From positions 1,725,625 through 1,789,624 of the forward strand of contig OX155972.1 of the NCBI GenBank assembly GCA_944548615.1: DNA of 64,000 nt, in the 5' to 3' direction. Under the pieces are notes generated by a model. That model saw only the letters and a list, made by a program, of their open reading frames with translations. It was not told the origin of the DNA and did no database searches. The stretch is from Micropterix aruncella (lineage: Eukaryota; Arthropoda; Insecta; Lepidoptera; Micropterigidae). Made by a program: the position numbers and the translations under genes. Positions 33,201 through 38,723 of this stretch are shown here, piece after piece; position 1 is the stretch's first letter; each line of letters begins with the position of its first letter.

Positions 33201-34020
33201 TTAACCTAACTCTTTTGACGTTTCGCCATTCTTTGCTCACTCCCCAGTTCTCTCCACCCCCCCCCCCCCCCCCAGCTCACTGCTCACTCCACCAGACCCC
33301 CGTTCACTTTGCTGGCTGTTTCATACGTGTCACGAATGACAATCAAATCACTGTATTGAAGTCATGGATGGGAAATTTAAGTGTAGTGCAATGAACTCCA
33401 TTTATATTTATACAAACGTGGTCATATTTTCTTGAATAATATTGGATTTCTTTATTTTTCATGTTTAATTGATTATCAAAAATAAGTAAATATTAAAAAT
33501 ATATATAAAAGTACTTACGACTAAAACTACAATAGATTTATTCTGCGGTTAAAGACCTAAATGCTCTCGAACAACTGCGAAACTAAAGCCCAGAATAGGG
33601 TGGAATGGGGGAAGATTTTTGACGAAGCCGAGACTCACAATGAATTGTAGCACTAATGATGATGTGGACTTGTAAAACATGAATGTGACGACATGCTCCG
33701 CTGTGTCCTCTATTCAGTGGCCCCGACAAGTTGCCTCATCCACAGTGGTCAGAATGTGCAGGTATCTGTTGAGCCTGCAATACCTCGACCGCTTCAAGAA
33801 TTGATATTTAATGTGTAACTTTCAGAGTGATGCTGTCAAATCCGAGATAGTCTCCGTTCTCCAGGAAGACCCAAGATCTTCGTACGTCAGAATAAGATAT
33901 CCTGGTCATCCGTACCACTGCGCTATAGCCGGCGTAGCCGTCACCTGCATTTTCAACGATGAAACTCGCCAGTGTTTGGTGCAGACTATATCATCGGAAA
34001 GCACAATCCAAACTATGTAA
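12208..34020 (+). CDS. TRMO: tRNA (adenine(37)-N6)-methyltransferase, eight exons
   Basis: Exons 12208-12278, 14320-14622, 15957-16147, 24819-25115, 26535-26661, 30561-30652, 31978-32087 and 33826-34020 join with compatible phases into 1386 nt (461 aa plus stop), close to the usual length of animal TRMO. TRMO family marks are clear: PIGVIESDF and PRQP in exon 2, EYSHMW split across exons 2/3, IIFHFH, ATRSPHRPCPVGLSLVRIE in exon 3, SGVDMVNGTPVLDLKPYIPE in exon 4, and EDPRSSYVRIRY in the last exon. The family methylates N6 of t6A37 in ANN-decoding tRNAs using S-adenosylmethionine. A short N-terminal helix (LQNQLSVARSEIKNLR) precedes the catalytic fold. All introns start GT and end AG. About 94 percent of the gene span is intron, packed with transposons. 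No intact exon shows a break, so I regard the gene as functional. Confidence 0.93.
12279..13082. repeat. TRMO intron 1, left part: imperfect direct repeats
   Basis: The blocks CTCTATAAATAAGCGACATATAGGC (12445-12469) and CTCAATAAATAAGCGAGATATAGGC (12643-12667) are followed by similar GTCAA...ATTTCGG(C/T)AGG(T/A)TAAGTTAG. A weaker third copy starts near 12880. This suggests an old tandem duplication of about 200 bp. Confidence 0.5.
13083..13400 (+). pseudogene. mariner transposase C-terminal fragment
   Basis: It reads VFHHDNARPQVSRQTLRKLN, then, after a short deletion/frameshift, PSDYHLFRSLQNHLNGKKLD and RGIRMLPECWKQIIENDGYI. This is the last third of a mariner transposase, including the third catalytic Asp region (PSDY). 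N-terminal and first/second acidic motifs are absent. Confidence 0.8.
13401..13800. other. unassigned intron sequence
   Basis: I see no recognisable motif on either strand between the mariner remnant and the LINE fragment. Confidence 0.4.
13801..14220 (-). pseudogene. LINE fragment: reverse transcriptase scrap joined to RNase H domain
   Basis: On the minus strand, 14215-14100 reads YFTVSSGIPQGSVLGPVSFT (RT motif). Sequence 14035-13801 reads VIFCWISSHSGIRGNETMDD, the W-x-P/S-S-H-x-G-I-x-G-N-E-x-x-D signature of LINE RNase H (here the usual Pro is Ser). The palm domain between them is deleted. Confidence 0.75.
14241..14293 (+). mobile_element. RLE LINE 3'-terminal scrap (copy D)
   Basis: It contains GATGGGCTAGACTCCAGTCA and GTGAATTCCATGGCAGCT, then TGTATTTG. 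Only the last 50 or so bases of the element are present, just upstream of TRMO exon 2. Confidence 0.75.
14320..14622 (+). CDS. TRMO: TRMO exon 2
   Basis: The acceptor TTTATTCAG lies at 14311-14319. It encodes residues 24-124, including FQPIGVIESDFQTKRCVPRQ and LSGLEEYSHMW. The donor is TG|GTAAGC, and the Trp codon TGG is split with exon 3. Confidence 0.92.
14690..15372 (+). repeat. dispersed GC-rich repeat family, copy 7 (near full length)
   Basis: It runs from GGGCCTCGTTGCAGTTTGGC to about TGACATCTCTAGTTG in TRMO intron 2 and aligns along its length with copies 2 and 4. A second copy follows at 15405. Confidence 0.7.
15405..15875 (+). repeat. dispersed GC-rich repeat family, copy 8
   Basis: It starts inside the unit (CCAACAGTTGGGGGAGTCTGG) and runs to the end CTGTAGTCGACAACCCAAGT. 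It is in the same orientation as copy 7, only about 30 bp downstream. Confidence 0.7.
15957..16147 (+). CDS. TRMO: TRMO exon 3 (core signature)
   Basis: The acceptor TTATTTTCAG ends at 15956. It encodes IIFHFH and the invariant R-S-P-x-R-P-x-P-[IV]-G-L-S signature, here RSPHRPCPVGLS. It ends GAAG|GTAGGT with one base of a Glu codon. This codon joins exon 4 across 8.7 kb of transposon sequence. Confidence 0.93.
16148..16526. other. left end of TRMO intron 3
   Basis: The block ATTATATAGGATAATC is repeated at about 16197-16212 and 16218-16233. A perfect 10-bp inverted repeat CATGAACTAA/TTAGTTCATG lies at 16358-16367 and 16377-16386. No gene is seen. Confidence 0.5.
16527..17865 (+). pseudogene. 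RLE LINE 5'-truncated copy E
   Basis: This 1.34-kb copy matches 20567-21905 of the full-length element base for base except one substitution I could find (G at 17158, C at 21198). It encodes the part after the RT palm through the CCHC knuckle (CPLCSNTPCTARHILAGC) and endonuclease to the stop at 17707-17709, plus the complete 3' UTR. The first ATG in this frame is at 16498 in flanking DNA, so about ten leading codons are foreign. It is not autonomous because the RT core is missing. Confidence 0.92.
17938..18402 (+). pseudogene. RLE LINE copy F, N-terminal zinc-finger part of the ORF
   Basis: This frame is open from 17938 to a TAA at 18400-18402. It contains a C2H2 finger CLICGKQYKRLAWLNKHIAG-H (C-x2-C-x12-H-x3-H, first Cys codon at 18106). 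The true coding link is cut by the insertion at 18366, so the last codons are foreign. No ATG is in this frame upstream of the finger. An ATG at 18012 is in another frame and would join this one if the G7 run at 18033-18039 were one base shorter. In R2-type elements this finger binds target DNA. Confidence 0.75.
18366..18804 (+). mobile_element. 5'-truncated retroelement end inserted in copy F
   Basis: It is flanked by a 7-bp duplication ATAATAA (18359-18365 and 18805-18811) and ends in a (AAAT)n tail. Removing it with one duplication joins the finger frame to the RT frame without a break. It has no coding capacity. Confidence 0.85.
18812..21749 (+). CDS. RLE LINE copy F: reverse transcriptase plus restriction-like endonuclease
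   Basis: The frame runs about 970 codons from GTG 18837 (open from 18812; the original start lies upstream of the insertion). Taking GTG as residue 1, landmarks are SVQKGFMRGVSGCLEH and WLDLENAFGSVRHSLLHFAL (RT motif A with catalytic Asp), GLFQGCCLSP (motif B), AFADD at 419-423 (motif C), and a thumb/linker region. A CCHC knuckle follows at 749-766. The RLE motifs are RPD at 859-861 and VELTVPWE with Glu 876, then a Lys-rich YKLNKYHDLA. The C-terminal endonuclease is of the PD-(D/E)xK type shared by R2, NeSL, CRE and Hero. The motif A neighbourhood resembles Hero more than R2 itself; that is my judgement from memory of the families. No stop or frameshift interrupts this part. It is probably inactive because of the 5' insertion. 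Confidence 0.85.
21750..21905 (+). mobile_element. conserved 3' UTR of the RLE LINE
   Basis: It begins ACGCTCACATGTGGCAAGAC and ends GCTCCGTTTGTATTTATT. This segment is present, complete or nearly so, in at least nine copies in the window. That fits recognition of the 3' UTR by the element's own RT during target-primed reverse transcription. Confidence 0.8.
21906..22195. other. unassigned intron sequence
   Basis: AT-rich DNA between the LINE and the mariner. A short frame contains GAGKSTT by chance. Confidence 0.4.
22196..23420 (-). mobile_element. mariner element, inactive
   Basis: The right part (23328-22262, minus) encodes a recognisable mariner transposase. The left end near 22198 begins TTAGGTCTTTGAATTGAA, resembling a mariner terminal repeat. 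I could not find a matching right terminus, so the element may be truncated or diverged there. Confidence 0.75.
22262..23328 (-). pseudogene. mariner transposase pseudogene
   Basis: It probably starts at Met 23328 (MSKFEPRKRCLREEMLF). An N-terminal HTH (KTAAEWHRLL...TPTERTIETWFIRFKSG), a second HTH, RRVITGDEKWIFY with the first catalytic Asp, and VMLCICWGQQGVIYYELL follow. In that last motif the second catalytic Asp is Gly. After GDRYRA at 22651 a stop and frame change occur. The remainder (PEYAKRHDKVIFQ, HPPYSPNIAPSDYYLF with the third Asp) is in other frames. Two independent defects make it inactive. Confidence 0.88.
23506..23566 (+). mobile_element. RLE LINE 3'-terminal scrap (copy G)
   Basis: The sequence TAGTATTATGATGGGCCCGA...GTTTGTATTTATT is identical to the last 61 bases of copy F. 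It is a second 3' terminus 1.6 kb downstream, with the mariner between. Confidence 0.85.
23567..23835. other. no recognisable feature
   Basis: AT-rich intron sequence without visible motifs. Confidence 0.4.
23836..24605 (+). mobile_element. non-autonomous Helitron-like element
   Basis: It begins TCTTCTTATATATAAAAATG directly after an A and ends ACCGGGTCATCTAG directly before a T. That fits Helitron insertion between A and T with TC...CTAG termini. The first 60 bases (GCGTTAGTCTCGCAAGATCT, ACTCGACCGATTTG) are typical of insect Helitrons. It has no ORF. Its middle is filled by a 9-bp satellite. Confidence 0.7.
24118..24395. repeat. minisatellite, about 9-bp unit AAAAAGTCG
   Basis: Roughly 30 imperfect units of (A)AAAAGTCG/AAAAGTCAA run without interruption. 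The minus strand therefore shows a Phe/Leu/Ser-rich frame that is an artefact of the repeat. Confidence 0.9.
24606..24818. other. right end of TRMO intron 3
   Basis: It contains the polypyrimidine tract and acceptor for exon 4. No other feature is seen. Confidence 0.5.
24819..25115 (+). CDS. TRMO: TRMO exon 4
   Basis: A poly-T tract and TAG precede 24819. It encodes NCIHFSGVDMVNGTPVLDLK, which completes the catalytic domain. A polar, low-complexity linker rich in S, P and D follows. The donor is GAAG|GTGAGT. Confidence 0.93.
25160..25487 (-). repeat. dispersed GC-rich repeat family, copy 9 (diverged)
   Basis: CCTATCACCCCAGGGAG, GTCTCCCATGGAGTGAACGT and GAGTCCAACGCCGTAACTC keep the order of copy 4. 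Confidence 0.55.
25488..25990 (+). pseudogene. LINE ORF2 C-terminal fragment
   Basis: The frame to 25868 contains FDPGAAWQTEWTN and PPGLDLRGLTLNRIRTGRGR, then CAGMLHKWG. This matches the common LINE tail 'PG.dLpR..w..LNR.RTG.g.C...l.kWG'. After a frame change VEECGA and a Pro/Thr-rich stretch follow in place of the usual Cys/His cluster. It sits in TRMO intron 4. Confidence 0.7.
26170..26310 (-). repeat. dispersed GC-rich repeat family, copy 10 (short)
   Basis: TTTCCAGACTTCCCCGG...GTGCACAGTCAATTG and GGTGCGCAAACCGCCCAG match copies 4 and 6. Confidence 0.6.
26535..26661 (+). CDS. TRMO: TRMO exon 5 (linker)
   Basis: The acceptor is TTTAACAG and the donor is GATGA|GTAAGT. It encodes an acidic, Ser/Thr-rich linker (GADTEMLQDSTTVPLMNDE). 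The phases with exons 4 and 6 fit. The linker itself is not conserved enough to identify alone. Confidence 0.8.
26662..26915. other. left end of TRMO intron 5
   Basis: AT-rich; I see nothing recognisable. Confidence 0.4.
26916..27185. mobile_element. TTAA-flanked MITE family A, copy 2
   Basis: It starts TTAACCCTTCAGGCCTCGG and ends GGGCCTGAGGGGTTAA. The length is 270 bp including both TTAA, the same as copy 1. Confidence 0.85.
27186..27440 (+). pseudogene. LINE C-terminal tail (CR1/L2-like)
   Basis: Two frames together read RKYFLTNRVV, AWNALPKEVISAIFVNSFKN and KLDIFL. This is the typical 'F..RVv..WN.LP..vv.a...n.FK..LD' tail of CR1/L2 LINEs. It ends in an (AAT)n tract at 27418-27432. Confidence 0.65.
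27456..28471 (+). pseudogene. RLE LINE 5'-truncated copy H
   Basis: It starts at codons for IGLQCQNDW. It keeps the CCHC knuckle (CPLCSNTPCTARHILAGC), RPDITLYS and LIVELTVPWE. A two-base insertion near 28228 (ATAATCTCAAC for ATAATCAAC) ends the frame early at 28242. The 3' UTR is complete. It is about 5-7 percent diverged from copy F by eye. Confidence 0.88.
28472..28784. other. unassigned intron sequence
   Basis: An 80-codon plus-strand frame shows no motif that I recognise. Confidence 0.35.
28785..29095 (+). repeat. dispersed GC-rich repeat family, copy 11 (3' half)
   Basis: GGGCGCGAGGTGTCAGCCCG, ACTTCATGGGAGACAGAATG and ATTGACACTCC match the end of copies 2 and 8. Confidence 0.6.
29170..29325 (-). 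mobile_element. RLE LINE 3' UTR copy I
   Basis: Only the 3' UTR is present, reading on the minus strand to GGCAGCTCCGTTAGTATTTT. It is followed 0.47 kb on by copy J in the same orientation. Confidence 0.8.
29427..29685 (+). repeat. tandem duplication, about 133-bp period
   Basis: Both units share AACATG(C)TTTTTTCCTGTAATGG, AAATTGAGAGAA and GATGTGTCATCAAAAGAGAA. The first starts near 29430, the second near 29563. Identity is about 85-90 percent by eye. Confidence 0.75.
29790..30412 (-). pseudogene. RLE LINE 5'-truncated copy J
   Basis: On the minus strand it starts near SKGKKH, keeps VDSVSKQYKFPESLGC, RPDITL and the endonuclease C-terminus to the stop at 29943, and ends with the complete 3' UTR (3' end near 29790). 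It is very similar to copies E and F. Confidence 0.87.
30561..30652 (+). CDS. TRMO: TRMO exon 6 (linker)
   Basis: The acceptor TTTTTTCACAG is at 30550-30560. In the frame set by exon 5 it reads ISSSERGMPDGQERRSPPTP and so on to LLPP, then CCAG|GTTTGT. Only this frame connects to exon 7. Confidence 0.78.
30672..31490. mobile_element. inverted-repeat element in TRMO intron 6
   Basis: ACACCCGAATCTATAGTCGA at 30808-30827 is a perfect inverted repeat of TCGACTATAGATTCGGGTGT at 31471-31490. A third, imperfect direct copy (ACACCCAAATTTATAGTCGA) lies at 30672-30691. The interior has no ORF. No target duplication is obvious. Confidence 0.6.
31491..31977. other. right part of TRMO intron 6
   Basis: AT-rich; no recognised element. 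Confidence 0.4.
31978..32087 (+). CDS. TRMO: TRMO exon 7
   Basis: The acceptor is TTTTCACCAG. It encodes VRVATWLANPSVPKVKVNFT and then ADCLETLTQLM, the start of the small C-terminal TRMO domain. It ends in phase 0 at AGG|GTATGT. Confidence 0.87.
32088..32799. other. left part of TRMO intron 7
   Basis: Mostly AT-rich. The block GAGACAAAATGCTC...CCTGAAAATCATCTCC...TACTTGAACA near 32230-32278 recurs at 46040-46085, 46225-46270 and 50960-50990 as an old dispersed repeat. Confidence 0.45.
32800..33410. repeat. foldback element with arms of about 200 bp
   Basis: The left arm (32800-33003) and right arm (33141-33410) are reverse complements. Examples are AAATGGAGTTCAT/ATGAACTCCATTT, TTCATACGTGTCACGAATG and AACATTAAAGCTATTAACTC. 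The right arm carries an extra block of about 70 bp with a C17 run near 33256-33272. The 137-bp spacer has no ORF. An RNA through this intron could fold into a long hairpin. Confidence 0.85.
33411..33825. other. right end of TRMO intron 7
   Basis: Unique-looking sequence leading to the exon 8 acceptor; nothing else recognised. Confidence 0.4.
33826..34020 (+). CDS. TRMO: TRMO exon 8 (terminal)
   Basis: The acceptor is AACTTTCAG. It encodes SDAVKSEIVSVLQEDPRSSY and HPYHC...VTCIFNDE, the family's C-terminal domain. It stops with TAA at 34018-34020, though the last 15 or so residues are not conserved. Confidence 0.88.
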   Translation, partial: SDAVKSEIVSVLQEDPRSSYVRIRYPGHPYHCAIAGVAVTCIFNDETRQCLVQTISSESTIQTM

Positions 34021-34064
34021 ATTATTTTATAGACCACGGCAGCAAAACTGCATATTTTTGTCGC

Positions 34065-34070
34065 AATAAA
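34065..34070 (+). terminator. candidate polyadenylation signal for TRMO
   Basis: AATAAA lies 45 bases after the stop codon, in AT-rich sequence. Cleavage would fall near 34085-34100. This is inferred from position only. Confidence 0.5.
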
Positions 34071-34234
34071 ATACATATTTATGTTGATGTGTATTCCAGC
34101 ATTATTGAAACGACTATCTGGCTATGGGATGCAATTACTTTTATTCAGTTCAGAATTTGCAAAGATGACGAAATAACTATACCCGACAAATATAAATAGA
34201 CTGAAGTGCTGTCAGCGTTCTGCGGGTAGGTGGC

Positions 34235-34870
34235 ATACTGCTGCTGTTATTATTATCGTTTATTCTGGACAGGCATCTTGGCTGATACGTCCAGATCAGA
34301 TCTTGTATAGCTAGTCATAAACAATATTAACAAGACTTTAGGTACGAATCGAGTCTGTTTTTGCATTGATTGACAAAACTTGCACTAATCACTTCAAATG
34401 GTAGTTTATTCCACATGTCCACCATTCTAATTTGCAGAACGTTTTTAAGAGGATTAGATTTAAATTTTGCACTGTTGAGTTTTTTCGTTGTGACCTCGAA
34501 GATTTGTGCTGACGCTGTATTTGTAGTTATTCAGTAGCTCAGATACATTGTATTAATTTGTGAGAATGTTATATGTCTCAATCGCGTCCCCTCTTTGTCT
34601 CCTTCGTTTGATAGTCAGTCCAAGTAATTCCAAACGATCTTCCTAATTCCTATCTCCAGGCCCAATGGCATTTTGTTTGCCTTTCACTGCACCTTTTCCA
34701 GGACATCTACATCTTTACATAAGTAGGGGTTCTAGAGCTGATAGCCATACTCAAGAATTGGTCTCACGTATCTCTTGTAGATCTTTACAAATACACCTCA
34801 ATTGACAAAGGTTGGAAAGCCTTCCTTATCAGATAGAGAGTAGAGTTGTCTCTTTTAGCGATTGCAATCG
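34235..34870 (-). pseudogene. CR1-like LINE 3' portion
   Basis: Read on the minus strand it matches the tail of the LINE at 60031-60764 and its extension at 49863-50130. Shared parts include the IYKRYVRPILEYGYQL-like segment, the KVQ motif, the 'N.W..LP' tail and a 3' end at TGCCTGTCCAGAATAAA followed by ATAATAATAA. Many stops are present. It starts about 215 bp beyond the TRMO stop codon. Confidence 0.7.
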
Positions 34871-34971
34871 TTATTTCTTATGTCGTTAAAGCGTTATTTC
34901 TTGTTATATCTAATATGATCTTGATCTTTTTGTTGCTTAACGAGTGTTACACGTCATGCGTTGCAAAAGGC

Positions 34972-35801
34972 TTAACCCCTCGAGCCTCAGAGGGACCGAT
35001 CGGACTCAAACGTAAAAGCACAGTTGCGCCTCGTTGGAACCGATCGGACTCTAAAGTTAGTATTCTAAAGTTCTAATATGCAACAATTCTAAAGTGCAAC
35101 AACGGGAGAAATTAATATTTTGGTCGGCCGCCATAATAAATCTAAAATTTCCATAATTATACATAGTCTTATTTTTTTATTTTATTTTAATTACTTAGGA
35201 AAACTTACAGCTAGTTTAACATATATAGGTACATATTGAGAATAAGTGCTGAAGGCCAATTAAAAGTTTTCACACATAATAAAAACATACAACAAGTGAA
35301 TAAACAAACAAATATAACTAGATAGATGCTAATATTTCTAAGAAGAAAAGAACATATTGTTAAGTATAATTTTCAAATTTCGAGAAGAGGTGTTGAATAG
35401 GTCAATATCAACTTCTTGCGCCAATACATTAAAACATCTACTCGCTCGTATGACATAAGAATTATTCTTATAATTCGTTTTTGCAGTGGGCACGTAAAGC
35501 AGGTCGGGATGCCTGAGACGCGCACCAGGGGTACGTAAGCCCAAACGTCCAAGCAACTCGGGACAGTCAACCTTTCCATTTGCAATGTTTAGAAGATAGG
35601 ACAGGTCCGCTATGCTCCTTCTTTTGGATAGTGGGAGAATATGAAATTTCTTACAACGCGTTGAATAGCTAGGAATGTATGATTTAATTCTGAATTGCAA
35701 GTACCTGAGGAACCGTTTTTGAATGCCCTCTATGTGAGTTATATAGGTATCGTATCTTTCAAAGACATGCGCTTGCGAAATCTCGCGGCTCGAGGGGTTA
35801 A
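34972..35801. mobile_element. TTAA-flanked element carrying a LINE tail
   Basis: It is bounded by TTAACCCCTCGAGCC and, inverted, GGCTCGAGGGGTTAA, giving perfect 15-bp ends including TTAA. The interior right part is the LINE fragment at 35338-35700. I see no transposase. Confidence 0.75.
35338..35700 (-). pseudogene. LINE RT C-terminal tail inside a TTAA element
   Basis: A 120-codon frame reads ILPLSKRRSIADLSYLLNIA, NGKVDCPELLGRLGLRTPGA, then TNYKNNSYVIRASRCFNVL. This is the Jockey/CR1-type tail pattern 'L..RR...DL.fl..l.ng..d.pelL..l...vP...R' with 'R..R..N'. Confidence 0.72.
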
Positions 35802-36454
35802 CATCGCCTAAACGTCGGGTGCTAAAACTTTCAGATAGACAATTTCATTTCAGTAATCGGATGGGCTACGACCGAGTGACTATTTCAACAGATTTCCACA
35901 AAACTCAACCGCCTCCACTTGCAACCGCAAAATGCAATTAGCTAGAATTCCTTTTAGATTTTTCTGGTATATATAGGAACATGGTACTATTTTTGCAACA
36001 AAATTATCTGACGTGTTAGCCACTGGTGCCCCCTTTGCTTATTACTTCTTTTCTTTACGTCGGTGACCGACAATGTCGTTTCTTTATTGTGATACTACTT
36101 TCATGTACATATTTTATATACTTCTTTAATGACACTGACATTCTATTGGGTCCTTTACTTATGAAGTTGCTGATCTATAAAGGAAATTTAAGGCTGAAAA
36201 CTTTGTATGAAAAATATATATTTAATTAATAGAAATATTGGCCCCTATTATTCCGACTGATGTGACCCGTCCATCATTGGATGCAGGCCTACCCGCGGCG
36301 GAATGTGAGCGATCCAATATTGGATATGAAATCCAATATAAATTATCACACGCAGAAGTGACGGCTGAATTTTTACCCCGCGATAAGAGGGGTTATCTAT
36401 GGAAATTTGTCATTTTAATGGCAGTTGATTACATCATCTGCTGTAAAACTCTCA
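35802..36454. other. unassigned stretch
   Basis: Two short plus-strand frames (near 36026-36229 and 36238-36471) show no recognisable motif. Confidence 0.35.
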
Positions 36455-36675
36455 TGGACAGGAACCAATGAATGCTTTGAAGGAGTTTTTCGCCGACTCT
36501 TCAAAGTTGTTTTTTTCCTTCTAAAAAGTTATCTAAATTCTGTTAAAAAGAATTTCTAATGGAGCGAGGTCTGGCAAGTACGGTGGGTGACCGAGAGTCT
36601 CCAGCCGCAACTCCTGCAACTTTGCGACTGCAGTGAAATCTGTGGTTATACGATGTCATGCAGAAGCAGTGGCAA
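36455..36675 (-). pseudogene. mariner/Tc1-type transposase fragment
   Basis: Minus-strand frames read LQELRLETLGHPPYLPDLAP, then FLEGKK and FEESAKNSFKAFIGS. This is the third-Asp neighbourhood (normally PPYSPDLAP-x-D/E) and C-terminus of a mariner transposase, with frame breaks. Confidence 0.65.
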
Positions 36676-37091
36676 TGAGCAATTGAACAGGCTCGGTAAT
36701 TACAATTACAATTTAGTTCTGCTCCAGTAGGTAGGCTTTCCTACACTTGTCTTTGCCTCTAAAATTTTAAATAACGTAATTAATTAAAGAATATTAACTA
36801 TCATGATATAGTTGTGGCAATATAAATTAATTTTAGTAAATTATAATTGGTTTGAAAACCATTGATAAATAGAAAATAATCTAATAATCAAAATTGCTGA
36901 TCAAAAAAAGAGCTCAATGTCTGTAGTCATAATTATCAATGCAATAATATGATGGTCATGAAAATAGATAAGGGTATATTAAAAATATCTAAATTTAAAT
37001 TAATTGTCAAATCTAGCAATATAGCCGTCGTCGATAAAAATAAAAATAAAAATTACGCTCTTTGGCAAAGTTAATTATCATGAATTTTCCG
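36676..37091. other. no recognisable feature
   Basis: AT-rich DNA, nothing identified. Confidence 0.4.
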
Positions 37092-37331
37092 TTATTTTAC
37101 ATTAGGATGCTCTTGGAATAAGAATTCAGCATTATCCAAATCTCTTAAGTCATATACAGGATTCTTGACTAGGCCATTAAATAAGACTTTTTTAAATTGG
37201 TTCTCTCCAAGACTTCTGATATGTGTTGGGACCTTGTTATAATAACACAGGCTTTGGTGAAGGAAACTGTTGCGCACTTTACTAAGCCTGTGCCGATTTA
37301 GATGTAGATTAATCACAAGCTTCTCCATCAT
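37092..37331 (-). pseudogene. LINE RT C-terminal tail
   Basis: The frame contains RLSKVRNSFLHQSLCYYNKV, PTHIR and FKKVLFNGLVKNPVYDLRDL. The 'n.FlyqglklYN.lP..iR......FK..l' pattern is the usual end of Jockey-like LINE polymerases. Confidence 0.6.
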
Positions 37332-37619
37332 TGTCTGCAGTTATTAACAGTACACATTTACGGTAACTGTATAGCCAGACTGCAAGAAGCTGTAATAGAA
37401 AACACATGCACAGGATCTCATATTTAAAAATAATGCAAATTTTCAGCTTTAACATGGTTGCACAAACTAAAATATTTGAGCAAAGATGAATAAACAGCTG
37501 ATTCCTAAAAAAAGAATAACATGGATTAAAATTTATTTGAATTTGAAATTCCAACTCAAATTCAAGTTATATAAGTGGCCAGTGTGAAAAAACAGCAATT
37601 ACATAGATAAGGACCCAAT
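37332..37619. other. no recognisable feature
   Basis: AT-rich DNA, nothing identified. Confidence 0.4.
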
Positions 37620-37627
37620 GTATTGTT

Positions 37628-38383
37628 TAGTGATGGGCGTGATTCTTAATTTTAAATCACGCGACGATCACGTTACTGGTATTTTATCACGCGTGATAAT
37701 AACTGCTACTTGTGATTTTCGTGATAGTATTGAAATGTACTGTGAAACGTTAAGTAACAAAGTTTCATCAATGTGATAACTGATAACAGAAACGCGCATT
37801 ATATATGCTTAATATTTATAAGTAATTAGAAGAATTAGCGTTCAGAAAGATTAACTCTCTCGCTCTTTTGGTGCTAAGCCGAGTTCGTCTTTCTGAAATA
37901 ATGTAGCCAGCTTTCGAAAAAACCCTTTCACAAGGCACGCTTGTCGCTACTACATGCGGCGACGGCTCATTCATAAACGTACGAAATGAACGCGCCACTC
38001 ATCGTCCAGTCGGCGCGGGCGTCGCCAGAACGAACGGCCGATCACTGACATTCACTGATCGGTCGCGTTCGTAGCCGACGACGATATGCAATAACTGGAA
38101 TTCGTGAACGTACGAAATGAACGCGCTAAGAATGAACGAAACCAAGTGAACGGTTCAATTCGGAGCTCACCGCTCATTGTTCAGTGGCGCGGTCGTTCAC
38201 CAGAACGGGCCAATCACTGATCAGTGATCGGTCGCGTCGTAGCGGCGCCGAGTGATAGCAACGCGGTGCTGTTCGTAGCCGTGATTCAAATAGCATGTTC
38301 TTTCAAATTCTCGTAACGCGTTCTTCGTGATTGCAAATATCACACGTTATTGTTATTGCTATTCGTGATCACATCCATCACTA
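37628..38383. mobile_element. hAT-type element with 8-bp target duplication
   Basis: The ends TAGTGATGG and CCATCACTA are inverted. GTATTGTT precedes (37620-37627) and follows (38384-38391) the element exactly, an 8-bp duplication as expected for hAT. Subterminal CGTGAT/ATCACG motifs are abundant. Only a C-terminal transposase scrap remains. A second copy of the left 310 bp is at 58670-58978. Confidence 0.88.
37816..37998 (-). pseudogene. hAT transposase C-terminal dimerisation fragment
   Basis: The frame reads VVATSVPCERVFSKAGYIIS, then RRTRLSTKRARELIFLNAN. The S-x-P-x-E-R-x-F-S-x-A-G pattern with R-x-x-L near the end is the hAT C-terminal signature. Confidence 0.82.
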
Positions 38384-38391
38384 GTATTGTT

Positions 38392-38723
38392 TTATATCAC
38401 GTTTTTAGAGGATATTATGTTTTTTAGATACTAAGATTTTAAGGTATATTTTATCAATTATGGAGCCGACTAAGTACAGTGCCGGTCATAAGGCAGCTTT
38501 CAAAGACATTTTCGACAGATTCAACGTTTAGATTTTTCAATTTCTGTGTCTGTTCTTAGTATAAATAAACAAACGAATGAATGTATTTCTGTAAATAAAT
38601 GATCTCAATAGCATTCTGCTTTGTATTTATTCAATTATAGCCACTTTATGGGAGGCAGTCATGCAACAACTTTATATTTAATAAATAATAATATTAAACT
38701 CTTTATTTGCAGTTATTTAAATT
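38392..38723. other. no recognisable feature
   Basis: AT-rich DNA, nothing identified. Confidence 0.4.
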
